Positions 31,163 through 42,903 of a stretch of 64,000 bases of DNA are shown piece by piece; the first letter of the stretch is position 1; each line of letters begins with the position of its first letter. A program made the position numbers and the translations under genes. The stretch is taken from positions 2,547,028-2,611,027 of the forward strand of contig NC_092235.1 of assembly GCF_036320965.1 (NCBI RefSeq). The letters are read 5' to 3'. Origin of the DNA: Panulirus ornatus (taxonomy: Eukaryota; Arthropoda; Malacostraca; Decapoda; Palinuridae). Under the pieces are notes generated by a model. That model did no database searches. It saw only the letters and a list, made by a program, of their open reading frames with translations, and was not told the DNA's origin.

Positions 31163-33922
31163 CTAAACCACGCTCTTTTTATTTCCACACATCTCTCTTA
31201 CCCTTACGTTACTTACTCGATCAAACCACCTCACACCACACATTGTCCTCAAACATCTCATTTCCAGCACATCCATCCTCCTGCGCACAACTCTATCCAT
31301 AGCCCACGCCTCGCAACCATACAACATTGTTGGAACCACTATTCCTTCAAACATACCCATTTTTGCTTTCCGAGATAATGTTCTCGACTTCCACACATTT
31401 TTCAAGGCTCCCAAAATTTTCGCCCCCTCCCCCACCCTATGATCCACTTCCGCTTCCATGGTTCCATCCGCTGACAGATCCACTCCCAGATATCTAAAAC
31501 ACTTCACTTCCTCCAGTTTTTCTCCATTCAAACTCACCTCCCAATTGACTTGACCCTCAACCCTACTGTACCTAATAACCTTGCTCTTATTCACATTTAC
31601 TCTTAACTTTCTTCTTCCACACACTTTACCAAACTCAGTCACCAGCTTCTGCAGTTTCTCACATGAATCAGCCACCAGCGCTGTATCATCAGCGAACAAC
31701 AACTGACTCACTTCCCAAGCTCTCTCATCCCCAACAGACTTCATACTTGCCCCTCTTTCCAGGACTCTTGCATTTACCTCCCTAACAACCCCATCCATAA
31801 ACAAATTAAACAACCATGGAGACATCACACACCCCTGCCGCAAACCTACATTCACTGAGAACCAATCACTTTCCTCTCTTCCTACACGTACACATGCCTT
31901 ACATCCTTGATAAAAACTTTTCACTGCTTCTAACAACTTGCCTCCCACACCATATATTCTTAATACCTTCCACAGAGCATCTCTATCAACTCTATCATAT
32001 GCCTTCTCCAGATCCATAAATGCTACATACAAATCCATTTGCTTTTCTAAGTATTTCTCACATACATTCTTCAAAGCAAACACCTGATCCACACATCCTC
32101 TACCACTTCTGAAACCGCACTGCTCTTCCCCAATCTGATGCTCTGTACATGCCTTCACCCTCTCAATCAATACCCTCCCATATAATTTACCAGGAATACT
32201 CAACAAACTTATACCTCTGTAATTTGAGCACTCACTCTTATCCCCTTTGCCTTTGTACAATGGCACTATGCACGCATTCCGCCAATCCTCAGGCACCTCA
32301 CCATGAGTCATACATACATTAAATAACCTTACCAACCAGTCAACAATACAGTCACCCCCTTTTTTTATAAATTCCACTGCAATACCATCCAAACCTGCTG
32401 CCTTGCCGGCTTTCATCTTCCGCAAAGCTTTTACTACCTCTTCTCTGTTTACCAAATCATTTTCCCTAACCCTCTCACTTTGCACACCACCTCGACCAAA
32501 ACACCCTATATCTGCCACTCTGTCATCAGACACATTCAACAAACCTTCAAAATACTCATTCCATCTCCTTCTCACATCACCACTACTTGTTATCACCTCC
32601 CCATTTACGCCCTTCACTGAAGTTCCCATTTGCTCCCTTGTCTTACGCACCCTATTTACCTCCTTCCAGAACATCTTTTTATTCTCCCTAAAATTTACTG
32701 ATAGTCTCTCACCCCAACTCTCATTTGCCCTTTTTTTCACCTCTTGCACCTTTCTCTTGACCTCCTGTCTCTTTCTTTTATACATCTCCCACTCAATTGC
32801 ATTTTTTCCCTGCAAAAATCGTCCAAATGCCTCTCTCTTCTCTTTCACTAATACTCTTACTTCTTCATCCCACCACTCACTACCCTTTCTAAACAGCCCA
32901 CCTCCCACTCTTCTCATGCCACAAGCATCTTTTGCGCAATCCATCACTGATTCCCTAAATACATCCCATTCCTCCCCCACTCCCCTTACTTCCATTGTTC
33001 TCACCTTTTTCCATTCTGTACACAGTCTCTCCTGGTACTTCCCCACACAGGTCTCCTTCCCAAGCTCACTTACTCTCACCACCTTCTTCACCCCAACATT
33101 CACTCCTCTTTTCTGAAAACCCATACTAATCTCTACCTTAGCCTCCACAAGATAATGATCAGACATCCCTCCAGTTGCACCTCTCAGCACATTAACATCC
33201 AAAAGTCTCTCTTTCGCACGCCTGTCAATTAACACGTAATCCAATAACGCTCTCTGGCCATCTCTCTTACTTACATAAGTATACTTATGTATATCTCGCT
33301 TTTTAAACCAGGTATTCCCAATCATCAGTCCTTTTTCAGCACATAAATCTACAAGCTCTTCACCATTTCCATTTACAACACTGAACACCCCATGCATACC
33401 AATTATTCCCTCAACTGCCACATTACTCACCTTTGCATTCAAATCACCCATCACTATAACCCGGTCTCGTGCATCAAAACAGCTAACACACTCATTCAGC
33501 TGCTCCCAAAACACTTGCCTCTCATGATCTTTCTTCTCATGCCCAGGTGCATATGCACCAATAATCACCCACCTCTCTCCATCAACTTTCAATTTTACCC
33601 ATATTAATCGAGAATTTACTTTCTTACATTCTATCACATACTCCCACAACTCCTGTTTCAGGAGTATTGCTACTCCTTCCCTTGCTCTTGTCCTCTCACT
33701 AACCCCTGACTTTACTCCCCAGACATTTCCAAACCACTCTTCCCCTTTACCCTTGAGCTTCGTTTCACTCAGAGCCAAAACATCCAGGTTCCTTTCCTCA
33801 AACATACTACCTATCTCTCCTTTTTTCACATCTTGGTTACATCCACACACATTTAGGCACCACACTCTGAGCCTTCGAGGAGGATGATCACTCCCCGCGT
33901 GACTCCTTCTTCTGTTTCCCAT
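31163..33922 (-). CDS. LINE endonuclease-reverse transcriptase, 919 aa before a premature stop
   Basis: Minus-strand ORF from ATG at 33922. Residues about 18-262 form an apurinic-type endonuclease: SETK near 52-55, MGDLNAK near 158-164 and SDH near 254-256 carry the catalytic Glu, Asp/Asn and Asp/His. A linker of basic and coiled-coil character (about 340-430) follows. The reverse transcriptase (about 495-800) has AFMDLEKAYDRVD (about 634-646), GLRQGCVMSPWLF (693-705) and the catalytic FADD (743-746). The C-terminal part has CFRYLGVDLSADG. The ORF ends at a TAG (31163-31165) where the other copies read a Glu codon. The same frame then stays open to 30926 for about 79 more codons. The enzyme nicks target DNA and copies its own RNA there. 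Confidence 0.9.
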   Translation of the reverse strand: MGNRRRSHAGSDHPPRRLRVWCLNVCGCNQDVKKGEIGSMFEERNLDVLALSETKLKGKGEEWFGNVWGVKSGVSERTRAREGVAILLKQELWEYVIECKKVNSRLIWVKLKVDGERWVIIGAYAPGHEKKDHERQVFWEQLNECVSCFDARDRVIVMGDLNAKVSNVAVEGIIGMHGVFSVVNGNGEELVDLCAEKGLMIGNTWFKKRDIHKYTYVSKRDGQRALLDYVLIDRRAKERLLDVNVLRGATGGMSDHYLVEAKVEISMGFQKRGVNVGVKKVVRVSELGKETCVGKYQERLCTEWKKVRTMEVRGVGEEWDVFRESVMDCAKDACGMRRVGGGLFRKGSEWWDEEVRVLVKEKREAFGRFLQGKNAIEWEMYKRKRQEVKRKVQEVKKRANESWGERLSVNFRENKKMFWKEVNRVRKTREQMGTSVKGVNGEVITSSGDVRRRWNEYFEGLLNVSDDRVADIGCFGRGGVQSERVRENDLVNREEVVKALRKMKAGKAAGLDGIAVEFIKKGGDCIVDWLVRLFNVCMTHGEVPEDWRNACIVPLYKGKGDKSECSNYRGISLLSIPGKLYGRVLIERVKACTEHQIGEEQCGFRSGRGCVDQVFALKNVCEKYLEKQMDLYVAFMDLEKAYDRVDRDALWKVLRIYGVGGKLLEAVKSFYQGCKACVRVGREESDWFSVNVGLRQGCVMSPWLFNLFMDGVVREVNARVLERGASMKSVGDERAWEVSQLLFADDTALVADSCEKLQKLVTEFGKVCGRRKLRVNVNKSKVIRYSRVEGQVNWEVSLNGEKLEEVKCFRYLGVDLSADGTMEAEVDHRVGEGAKILGALKNVWKSRTLSRKAKMGMFEGIVVPTMLYGCEAWAMDRVVRRRMDVLEMRCLRTMCGVRWFDRVSNVRVREMCGNKKSVV

Positions 33923-33957
33923 TTTAGAAAGTTAATACAAGAAAGTTAATATGTCTC

Positions 33958-34460
33958 GTATATCATATAAAAATTCGTTATAGGTATTAGGTGAATATTG
34001 TCCAACGACGCGTTGTTTAACTCTCTGTTGTCAAAGTTCACCGGTGGAGTAGATCATATATTACAAAGTTGTGTCTATCCACACAGATGTTACACGTCCC
34101 AGGTTAAGATATTTCCTTGATATGGCGTTTATCTAACATAGATATGTCTTCTATAAAGATCTGTAAACACGTTCTCCTGCGGGTCGATACCTAACGCTTT
34201 CGTATTAATCATTTGTAACTGACCAAGCATTACAAAGCTGTGTCACTTCCCACACTATGTTTCATTAATCATTCAAACTATATTTGTTTCATCGTTGATT
34301 TGATCCTTACAATAGATATTTATGTTTGTAATTTTCTGTGTCATATCATTAGTCAGTTGAAGTGCACAATACGCTTGTCAACCTGGCCAGTCTACTGTTT
34401 TGGTCATGAGATATTATTCACAAGGTGTAACAGGACTCCATCCGTCAGCTGTGTCACCAC
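33958..34460 (+). repeat. Dispersed ~0.9-kb repeat, copy 5, right part
   Basis: Resumes after the LINE with TATATCATATAAAAATTCGT. Contains the first cassette (about 34060) and a damaged second cassette (about 34225), then AGTCAGTTGAAGTGCACAAT. The 182-codon ORF at 34240-34788 begins in this repeat and is not credible as a gene. Confidence 0.75.
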
Positions 34461-35434
34461 CAGTGACAAGTCATCCTTAGCAAGGCTGTGTCATCCTCAA
34501 AGGAAGGAGAGAAATAGTACAGTCTCGTCGGAAATGTTCTTGTTCAAAGATGTGTACCTTCCCCTGCTCCTGTGTGGAGTGCAGCAGCCACGAAGGTGTA
34601 GGAGCGCCATCATAGGTGTGCTGGTGATGTGTGTTAATAATAATACTACTGTTCACACCATCAACAACAACCATTTCTCAGGTTTGTCTGTCCTACTTGT
34701 CGTCGCAGTACGTAACTCTGTCATTGCATATGTCTTCCTTGAACGTACACCTTCCTATATTTCACTGTCCCAACCATTTAGACAATAATACGTTGAAAGG
34801 ATTGTTAGTTGGCTTTAAAGTGGAACATATAAAGGATTTATCACTTACTCACCTTCCATATGTCGCTGTCCGTTAGAATCCACCATTCGTCTTACGAACA
34901 GGGTGAGAGCGTGTACGGTCTCAGAATCATCTTGAACCCCTGGGAAAACTGTTCAAGATGATTCGATTGATGGTTATAACATGACCTTAACCGCAGGTAT
35001 GACCCTTGCAATCAACAGGGGTGAAAACCTTACTTATATAGGCCAAATATTTAGTGAGCGTGTGTATGACCTTACAAATATCTTCAACACGTGAAGGTGT
35101 TCAAGTATTTTTGATTGGGGATCATGACTAACTTGTTGACTTTATTAACCCTGGCAGTCGATGAGCCACTAGCCCAAATAACCAACCAACCTGGCGATTA
35201 TTTTAGATGTCTTGCTTGAGTGACAATGTAGCACCTGGGTTGAGCCCAAGGACTTGTTACCCTCCTCCTTTCCGTCTGTTTTTCTATCTCTTTCTCACAA
35301 CACTCCCGAGAACCCTCCAGCAAACTCCACCACACTCCCCTTCCTGCCAAACCCTTCCCTCTACGTAATCAAGACAGACATTCATAGTTTTATATGCAGC
35401 TACCTGCTGGACCTGGACGATCATTTTATGTTAA
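34461..35434. other. Sequence without a supported gene
   Basis: About 970 bases. Several ORFs of 65-100 codons overlap in different frames with no recognisable similarity or splice pattern. A short palindrome-like pair around 34925-34960 (CAGAATCATCTTGAAC and GTTCAAGATGATTCGA) is the only structure seen. Confidence 0.4.
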
Positions 35435-36103
35435 CTTATGGTTCACATTCTGGCTTCATGACCACAAGCTGATAGCCCTTAAATCCAACCACATATATAC
35501 ATCCTGTTATACAACTGATGTTACTGTCTGACGTATGTATGGTGCGGCTTGATGACCTTACCTGCTGATGGTCATTAAGTCAAACATGTTATCATGTTGC
35601 AAATATCGTGATTTGTATGTTTTGTTGTGTGGCACAGTTTCTGGTGTAGATATCTTTAATAACCTTTACCGGTTACTATCCAGTATAGTGAACGATAGAC
35701 AGACTTACGTGTTACGGACTCCGTATGATAAACACCTGACGAATCTCGACACAACAAATTACTTGTTGGGTAAGATCAGAGAACGAGTCGTCCAGTGGCA
35801 GAACATAAACCTACAACATGTAACAACAACAACAACAACAACAACAAACAACTGTTATGTGAAGATCTAGTTATTCAAAGTGAGATGATCACAAGGAAGT
35901 TAGGGATATAGAAGAGTAGGAGTGAGGTATAAGCTGGAGGCCCAGCCACCGTGGCTGGTGCTATATAGAGCAGTGAGGGATAACACCATATCTTAACCCC
36001 TGGTGATGTGTGAGCTTATAAACACTGGTGGTATTTATGGCGGCCACCAACCAGGAAGTAATGTTCACCAGGTATTGCTCTGCTCTACACTGATCCAACA
36101 ACT

Positions 36104-36597
36104 ACAAGGATAATGTTGTTATAACCTTCTTGATCATGCTGGTTATAGAAGTATTATAGATACATGTTGGTGACACAAGGATAATGTTGTTATAACCTTC
36201 TTGATCATGCCGGTTATAGAAGTATTATAGATACATGTTGGTGACACAAGGATAATGTTGTTATAACCTTCTTGATCATGCTGGTTATAGAAGTATTATA
36301 GATACATGTTGGTGACACAAGGATAATGTTGTTATAACCTTCTTGATCATGCTGGTTATAGAAGCATTATAGATACATGTTGGTGACACAAGGATAATGT
36401 TGTTATAACCTTCTTGATCATGCTGGTTATAGAAGTATTATAGATACATGTTGGTGACACAAGGATAATGTTGTTATAGCCTTGATCGTGCTAGTTATAG
36501 AAGCATTATAGATACATGTTGGTGACACAAGGATAATGTTGTTATAACCTTCTTGATCATGCTGGTTATAGAAGCATTATAGATACATGTTGGTGAC
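36104..36597. repeat. 71-bp tandem array, 7 units (S2)
   Basis: Seven units of the S1 array, one with a 3-base deletion (near 36480). Total 494 bases. Confidence 0.95.
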
Positions 36598-37039
36598 ACA
36601 TCATAATGATGGTCTCGTCTGTTGTCCACATAACCACAGTACGTTACTACAGTACATACAGTAATATCAGTCGTAACAACACTATGTATGTAGTCGTGAT
36701 TACCGTAACATGTGAGTGGCAAGATTGGATGACGTAACGTAACAATATCAGACTTCATCATTCTCAATAGTTTAGATGGATCATGTAATATTTGGCGTTG
36801 CTTCATGTTTTATCAGATGATCAAATGATGGCTGGCCTAATGACCTTCACAAGTCAGTGGTCATTAAATCCCACACAGCAACCAACCACTCAGGATGACC
36901 AGGAGGGAGCCACCTGGTGCAGACCAAGTGTACCAGCCTGGTGGAGAGGATCAACTGCTCCACCTCAGGATAAGAGCTGCTCAAGTTCTGTAGTGAGGGA
37001 CACTCCAAGTGGCATGTGAAACTACCAGTCTTAGTTATA

Positions 37040-37174
37040 AACTACCGCCCGGCTGGCCGGTGGGTGGCTGTGGCCAACTTGAACCCAGGGACTACACACA
37101 CACACACACACACACACCGCCCACTGACCTGACCACCGGCCGGTGGGTGGCTGTGGCCAACATGAACCCAGGGA

Positions 37175-37213
<39 letters not shown>

Positions 37214-37269
37214 GCCCACTGACCTGACCACCGGCCGGTGGGTGGCTGTGACCAACATGAACCCAGGGG

Positions 37270-37302
<33 letters not shown>

Positions 37303-37354
37303 GCCCACTGACCTGACCACCGGCCGGTGGCTGTGGCCAACATGAACCCAGTGG

Positions 37355-37391
<37 letters not shown>

Positions 37392-37400
37392 GCCCACTGA
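37040..37400. repeat. Minisatellite containing (CA)n, four units (S2)
   Basis: Four copies of the CCGGCCGGTGGGTGGCTGTG / AACATGAACCCAGGG / (CA)n / CGCCCACTGACCTGACCACC unit, each with its own (CA)n length. ORFs such as 37092-37460 minus are artefacts. Confidence 0.9.
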
Positions 37401-37449
37401 CCTGACCACCACCACTGTGACCTGACCACGTGTGGCATGTAGCTCATCC

Positions 37450-37870
37450 TTGGAGAACATTAATCAAATACCTAGACAGAATTTTTATGTTAGATAAAAG
37501 ACATTTCTTGATAGTAAACATAAGAAATGATGACGAAAGATAAGAGACGCTATTAGAAGTAAATATTTTGTTAAAATATGAAATACTCTTCCTCAAACTA
37601 GCTCCCTGTACTGTATTTTCTTTTACATACCCAGAGGAAAATATATTCTGTGGTTAATCAATATAAATGTTTATGTTTAACAGGTTTTCTGTTTCTGATA
37701 GTATTTCACTGATTCAGGTTTAAAGACCTTAGTTCTGAACAACCATTATAATGCAACACAATACATATTTATCATAAACAAATCATTTATCACAATAACC
37801 ATTATGTTTGTACCAGATTCTTTACGTCCTCAATCACGTTTGTTAATATATAAGGAATTTTTCCGCCACA
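37450..37870 (-). repeat. Outer fragment of the dispersed repeat (S2)
   Basis: Same fragment as 15062-15500, nearly identical. Confidence 0.75.
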
Positions 37871-37997
37871 TTTCAATACATAACATATATCTACACGTGT
37901 GGAAATATATGTATATGTTTTTATAAATTTTTCTTTGGCTTTTATAATCAAGATGTAAGATATCCGTCTGAAGAAAATACTAGATAATATTATAGGT

Positions 37998-37999
<2 letters not shown>

Positions 38000-38043
<44 letters not shown>

Positions 38044-38148
38044 CGCACATAGGAGTGAAAACATATTTTACACTTACAAGGTTAAGAGACGGGGCAACAC
38101 GAGTGTACAAATCCTTCCTCAAAAGACTCACGTGATAATGATTAAAAT

Positions 38149-38199
<51 letters not shown>

Positions 38200-38600
38200 C
38201 GGCGCCAGGCTGGAGGCGGGGCATCGTGACGTCACAGGCAAGTCCCTCCCCCCGCCAGATCCAAACATGTGTTGTGTCTGGTGATGGCGGTTCAAGATTT
38301 CCCACATTTATATTGATCTTTACATTATCATCCACTCCCAAAGTCACCTGGCATTCTTGTGTTTCAACAACAGACGTGATATATGCAACACCAGGCAAAC
38401 ATTGTACCATTATCTGATAGGTTAATTGGTGCACAATCAAGAACCAGTGAATTTCATCGCCGCCATAAGTAAGTAAGGAAGGTGACTTTAATGATGATAA
38501 ATACGACCTGGTATGGCTGTGTCTACACACTACCGCCATCTGGTCAACATTGTACATACCAACATTTAAACTGTGACATTCAACCACAAGGTTTAAAGTC
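38000..38600. promoter_or_regulatory. (TG)n/(CA)n pair followed by CRE/GC-box island (S2)
   Basis: (TG)n at about 38000-38040, (CA)n at 38153-38196, then the island with TGACGTCA at about 38227-38234 and the ~350-base conserved stretch. A minus-strand frame is open through island and repeats (37997-38587). See the S1 entry for interpretation. Confidence 0.3.
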
Positions 38601-39040
38601 GCTCATGAAAACGCGAACTTAAAATCTATCCATTTAAATCTACCATTCATCAATAAACATTTAAACACCATCATTTGAACGTAAACCTTCCAGGTGCGTT
38701 ATTTTACCAGAGTCCTTTAAGATACGTCATATAAACACAAAACTTAAATGTACGTTAAGCTTGTGCAAACCATCATTGAAACTCAAACTTTTGAATTAGA
38801 ATTGTAATGAAACTGCGAACTTTTAACTCTGTCAAATTACAGCTATTGTACAAAATGATTCACTTAATTGACAAATTTTAATGTCAGTTAATTTAACGAT
38901 ATCCTTTGTGGTTCATCTCTGAAACACAAACCTTTTAACTTTGTCTCTAGAACTGAACACAACCATTAAGTTTCATAACTGGAATGGAAATTTGGATAAT
39001 CTATCAAAATTCGTCATATAACGCGAACTTTTAAATCCTT
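38600..39040. repeat. Degenerate AT-rich periodic array (S2)
   Basis: Counterpart of 16181-16640, with the same drifting GTCATATAAACGCGAACTTT-like words. Confidence 0.5.
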
Positions 39041-39189
39041 CCATTCAGTTGGGCCGTTACTTGCCTGGCTGCCATTCATAATATGTCCTTTTATATTGTA
39101 TGTTGACTACGCTCTCATTCATTCGTCATTTGGATCGTCTCACTGATATTCCATTCATAAACTTCATTCCTGCAGCTTATTTTTGACCG

Positions 39190-39675
39190 CCATGTTGCTT
39201 CCTCAAGGTTTATAATTCTTTGTGTATTTAATAATAGAAGATTCAATGATATTTCTCGTGGTACTGGAATTAGAGTTAATAATGCCATCTCAGTTATTAA
39301 CTCTAACTCAAGTACCACGAGAAATATCATTGAATCTTCTATTACTGAATACACAAAGAATTATAATCTTAATATTAGTGATGGTCTATACAAATTGGAT
39401 AACTTTAATGTTGATAAGATTTGTAAACAATTCACTTTCTTGTCCACATAATAAGTTTATGATACGCTTGTTGTCTGTCTTGGACAATCACATGTTTACC
39501 ATATGGCGTCCTAGCTACGTCTCTTCGTTGTATATCAACTGACTGTTATATTTCTCTCTTGTGTCTCCCCTGATGATGTGAGTTTTACACGAAAGTGCAC
39601 TTGGGAACTTATCGTGTTTATTTTCCCCGTGGACTCATAAGAATATACTTGATCACGTGCAAAATTGCGATCCTT
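39190..39675 (+). mobile_element. Penelope-like element 3' end with palindrome and 3' tail (S2)
   Basis: Arms 39211-39282 and 39294-39365 around an 11-base loop. The coding end follows and then a 3' tail (CTTGTGTCTCCCCTGATGAT, ACGAAAGTGCACTTGGGAAC, CGTGGACTCATAAG) up to the (TA)n tract. Part of the same tail lies in opposite orientation at 42295-42360 and 51176-51245, beside the tRNA-derived SINE. Confidence 0.5.
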
Positions 39676-39677
39676 TT

Positions 39678-39795
<118 letters not shown>

Positions 39796-39939
39796 CCTTC
39801 AGTATGTTTACTTTCGATAATGAGGAACAGAAGAAAGAGCCAAGCAAGCAAATTTCGTCAAAGACATCACTCTTTTCTAAACGCTGCCTCGCAAAGATTT
39901 TCATTAATTCAAATTGAAGAAACAGACGAATTTTCTATT

Positions 39940-40011
39940 GTCTGGTTAGCTCAGTGGTAGAGCGTGAGTCTGACACACTCAAGGTCGTGGGTTCGAGACC
40001 CACACCAGACA
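39940..40011 (+). tRNA. tRNA-Val-like, anticodon GAC; best preserved copy (S2)
   Basis: 72 bases with all four stems paired: GTCTGGT/ACCAGAC, GCTC/GAGC, TGAGT/ACTCA, GTGGG/CCCAC, discriminator A, and T loop TTCGAGA. The anticodon at 39972-39974 is GAC where the other two copies have TAC, from a single T-to-G change. G34 in a valine tRNA is unusual for eukaryotes, which normally use AAC. T-runs follow. The body does not look like a typical arthropod tRNA-Val, so it may be a tRNA-like locus and not a translating tRNA. Confidence 0.65.
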
Positions 40012-40307
40012 TAATTTTTGTCTTTTTCTTTTTTCATTTTGTCCGCATCACATGTGTGCAACATTCAGTATGTTCGTCCAACGTTATAGTGAAGATCTTC
40101 ACAATAAATTGTGGTTTTCGACCTTATCTGAAAGGGTCAGGTCCACCAAGACGTCCTTGAAATCTTCCAGAAGCTTCTGGCGATCCTCCTCCAACTGCTG
40201 GGCACATCAGAGTTAACATGGGCCGGACATCGGTTGTGGAACGACTTAATCTGCTTCCGGTAGTTAGCAGGGATGATAATGAGGGCTCTGACCTCATACC
40301 AGGTCAG

Positions 40308-40453
40308 CTTAGTTCCAGTCTGTTACTTAGTTCCAGTCTATTACTTAGTTCCAGTCTATTACTTAGTTCCAGTCTATTGCTTAGTTCCAGTCTATTACTT
40401 AGTTCCAGTCTATTGCTTAGTTCCAGTCTATTACTTAGTTCCAGTCTATTGCA
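40308..40453. repeat. 18-bp tandem array, about 9 units (S2)
   Basis: Unit CTTAGTTCCAGTCTATTR, the longest of the three copies of this array. Confidence 0.95.
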
Positions 40454-40632
40454 ACGACAATAAAAAAGTAAAACTCATTTCTTCTTGGAAAATTAAGAGG
40501 AAAACACGACAGCAACATGGAGATTTACACCTGCGGCTATTTTGCCGGCTAGTCGGCAACGGTCGGTCAAACAGTATTTTGCCGTGGTAATCTCAGTGCT
40601 TTATATAATACTAAGTCCCAAAATGTGTTCTT

Positions 40633-40704
40633 GGGGTCGTAGCTCAGTGGTAGAGCGCTCGCTTGGCATGCGAGAGGACCCGGGTTCAAACCCCGGCGCC
40701 TCCA
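40633..40704 (+). tRNA. tRNA-Ala-like, anticodon GGC (S2)
   Basis: 72 bases. Acceptor GGGGTCG/CGCCTCC has one T-C mismatch (fifth pair) but keeps G3-U70 and discriminator A. D, anticodon and T stems are intact. Anticodon GGC at 40665-40667. TTTTTT follows directly. The same locus as 17936-18007 and 49130-49201. Confidence 0.65.
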
Positions 40705-40737
40705 TTTTTTATTTGGGAAATTCATTGTTTTCAGTCT

Positions 40738-40837
<100 letters not shown>

Positions 40838-40843
40838 TATATA

Positions 40844-41055
40844 GTCCGATCAGGGAAGTTAAGCAACGTTGGGTCTGGTTAGTACTTGGATGGGTGACCG
40901 TCTGGGAACACCAGATGCTGTTATCCCTGGGGATAGGGAAGAAAGTATACTTGCCTCATATTCCCTGCGTGTCGTACAAGGCGACTAAAAGGGGAGGGAG
41001 CGGGAGGCTGGAAATCCTTCCCTCTTATTTTCAATTTTCCAAAAGACGGAACAGA
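40844..41055 (+). mobile_element. 5S rRNA-derived SINE (S2)
   Basis: 5S part 40844-40922, then the shared core (ATCCCTGGGGATAGGGAAGA and onward, AGGGAGCGGGAGGCTGGAAA) to about 41055. The core is closer here to the stand-alone core at 49327-49575 than in S1. Confidence 0.75.
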
Positions 41056-42140
41056 GAAGATATAAAGATATTGTAAAGATGTAACTAATATAAGATATAA
41101 GAATGAATGGAAGATACGGATGTAGCTGAAACAAGGAGTAATGAAGATTAAGGTGCAATGAAAATTATTCTGTAGTGAAGATAAATGTATATGTTAAAAT
41201 TTTGTATTGAACATCAAGAAGTAATGATAATGATGAGAGTGTAGTGACGATGAGGGTTTATTAGAGAGTAGTGACAATTGCCTTTACAATGATACTAAGG
41301 AGGTAACACAAAGAGAAACACAAACTTTCCAAAGCTACGTTCAAGTCAGACTTTGAACTAAGTTCGGTAAACAGAAGGATGATGTTAAGATGAGAGTGTA
41401 GTGAAGAAGAGTATAGTGATGATAAGGATATTGTCAAGATAGGTTGTAGTGAAGATACGAATGTAGTGAAGATACGAATGTAGTAGACATAAGGGTTATC
41501 AAAGAGTAAAGTTTATTCAAAATGATTGTGTAGTGAAGATAAGAACTATTCTTAGTGAACATTAGGGAGTGCAATGATGATGGTATGGTAGAAATAATAG
41601 TGTAGTGAAGAAGAGGGTATAGTGAAGATATGATTTAGTGAAAATATACTAGTAATGAAGATACACGTTAGTGAATATGAGGTTGTAGTGAACTTAACCT
41701 TATTGACCTGATCCCCCAAATCCTCCAAACTACGTTCAAGGGCGGATCCAAAGCCAACCGAAAAGGCTATTTCTCTGTGTATTATTAGTGGTGGTGGTGT
41801 TGTAGGTGTGTGTAATCATCTATTTGCACTGTATTAGGAGAGAGTTTTACACTCGTGGGGCCCCGTGTTAGTACGTTGTCTGTGTGAGTGGGTAAAATCT
41901 AAAGCCTTTCTTGAAACCAGCTTAGTCAAGATAAGGTCATATGAAGATGGGGTTGTAGTGAAGATTATAATAAGCCTTGCATAGTGAAGATAAAGGTATT
42001 ACGGAGAGGAGATGTAGTGAAGAAGAATATATTGAACACAAAAGGAATCAAGCTAAGTGCAGGGTCGGCCTACTAGCTTGAACTTACATTTCAGGTCAAA
42101 AGCATTCGAGTACATAGTATTCGAATAGTTATATCCGTAT
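41056..42140. repeat. Degenerate GTAGTGAAGAT-motif field (S2)
   Basis: Words such as TGTAGTGAAGATA recur irregularly about every 15-40 bases. No gene. A GC-richer patch at 41840-41880 (GTGGGGCCCCGTG) is unassigned. Confidence 0.6.
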
Positions 42141-42145
42141 CAGGG

Positions 42146-42217
42146 GCGATCATAGCCTTGCGGTAGCTCTCCCGCCCGTTGCACAGGGGTCCCGGGTTCG
42201 ATCCTGGCTCTTGGAGG
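42146..42217 (+). mobile_element. tRNA-derived SINE head (S2)
   Basis: GCGATCATAGCCTTGCGGTA resembles a tRNA 5' half with A-box, and GGGTTCGATCCTGGCTC is a B-box and T arm. GTTGCAC lies where an anticodon loop would be, but the acceptor and anticodon stems do not pair well. It is followed by a short body, a (TA)n patch and, inverted, part of the Penelope-like tail. The S3 counterpart is at 50978-51047. Confidence 0.6.
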
Positions 42218-42239
42218 TTTGTATGTTTCATGAGAGTGC

Positions 42240-42900
42240 TCGTTCATATGCACTTAGTTCGTAAACACACACATATATATAAATGTATATATATATATTC
42301 CCATGAGTCCACGGAGAAAATGAAACACGATAAGTTCCCAAGTGGACTTTCGTGTAATAATGGCAAGCAAGTATGAAAGATAGAGTATGGAAGACAAAGA
42401 CAGTGGACAAGTGTTATGTATTCTGTGTCCCTGATAACCATTTGATCTGACTCATTCAGATAAGGTCGAAAACGCCAGTAGTGAAGATGTACTAAGGATA
42501 ATAGAACGGTGTACGTACGTACGTAGTGTGAGTATCTTGACTGATAGAAAGTATTGAAAGCGGCAGGAAGTAGTGAGATATTGTATTGTGCTTCGTACAA
42601 GACTGGCGGGCGACTCCGTCCTTCGTGCTGTGCCACACACAGTCTGGTGATTGTCGGGATGTGTAGCCATAATGTTTGATGTTATGACCATTAGTGATAC
42701 ATCATGTGATGTTTACTATCACAACATCGGCTTCTTCCTCCTCCTCCAGGAGAGTGGCAATCAGGTGGCGGTTATTGTGGTAGCCCGGCATGTGCAATTG
42801 TAAGATTTCAAGCAATATTGAGAAAATGGGACACATTATAAAGAGTTCCATAATTTCTCTAATTCTTCCCCAAATTCATGTGGACCTGCAACGCTGAAAA
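42240..42900. other. SINE body, inverted Penelope-like tail and unassigned sequence (S2)
   Basis: 42295-42360 is the inverted tail (TGAGTCCACGGAGAAAATGA, CACGATAAGTTCCCAAGTGG). An ACGT tandem (about 42510-42524) and unassigned sequence follow. The 130-codon minus ORF at 42244-42636 crosses these repeats and is not a gene. Confidence 0.5.
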
Positions 42901-42903
42901 TGT

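Larger units (their letters stand above)
30727..33950 (-). mobile_element. Near full-length RTE-like non-LTR retrotransposon
   Basis: Flanked by the 7-bp target-site duplication ATGTCTC (30720-30726 and 33951-33957). Read on the minus strand: a short 5' leader with GAAAGTTAAT twice, one long ORF, a ~200-base 3' tail (with CGCTGTCTCCCGCGTTAGCG in plus orientation) and a short A-run. The pre-insertion site is visible in other copies of the dispersed repeat (12500-12560). About 3.2 kb in total, which is full length for an RTE-type element with a single ORF. Clade placement (RTE versus relatives) is by motif reading only. Confidence 0.9.

Noticed and set aside
34240..34788. 182-codon plus-strand ORF
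   Set aside because: It starts inside the dispersed repeat, shows no domain, and overlaps other open frames.
39546..39650. Hammerhead ribozyme in the Penelope-like tail
   Set aside because: CTGATGA and GAAA are present in the right order near 39568-39595 and a short stem II can be drawn. I could not form stems I and III around a cleavage site, so the call is not supported.
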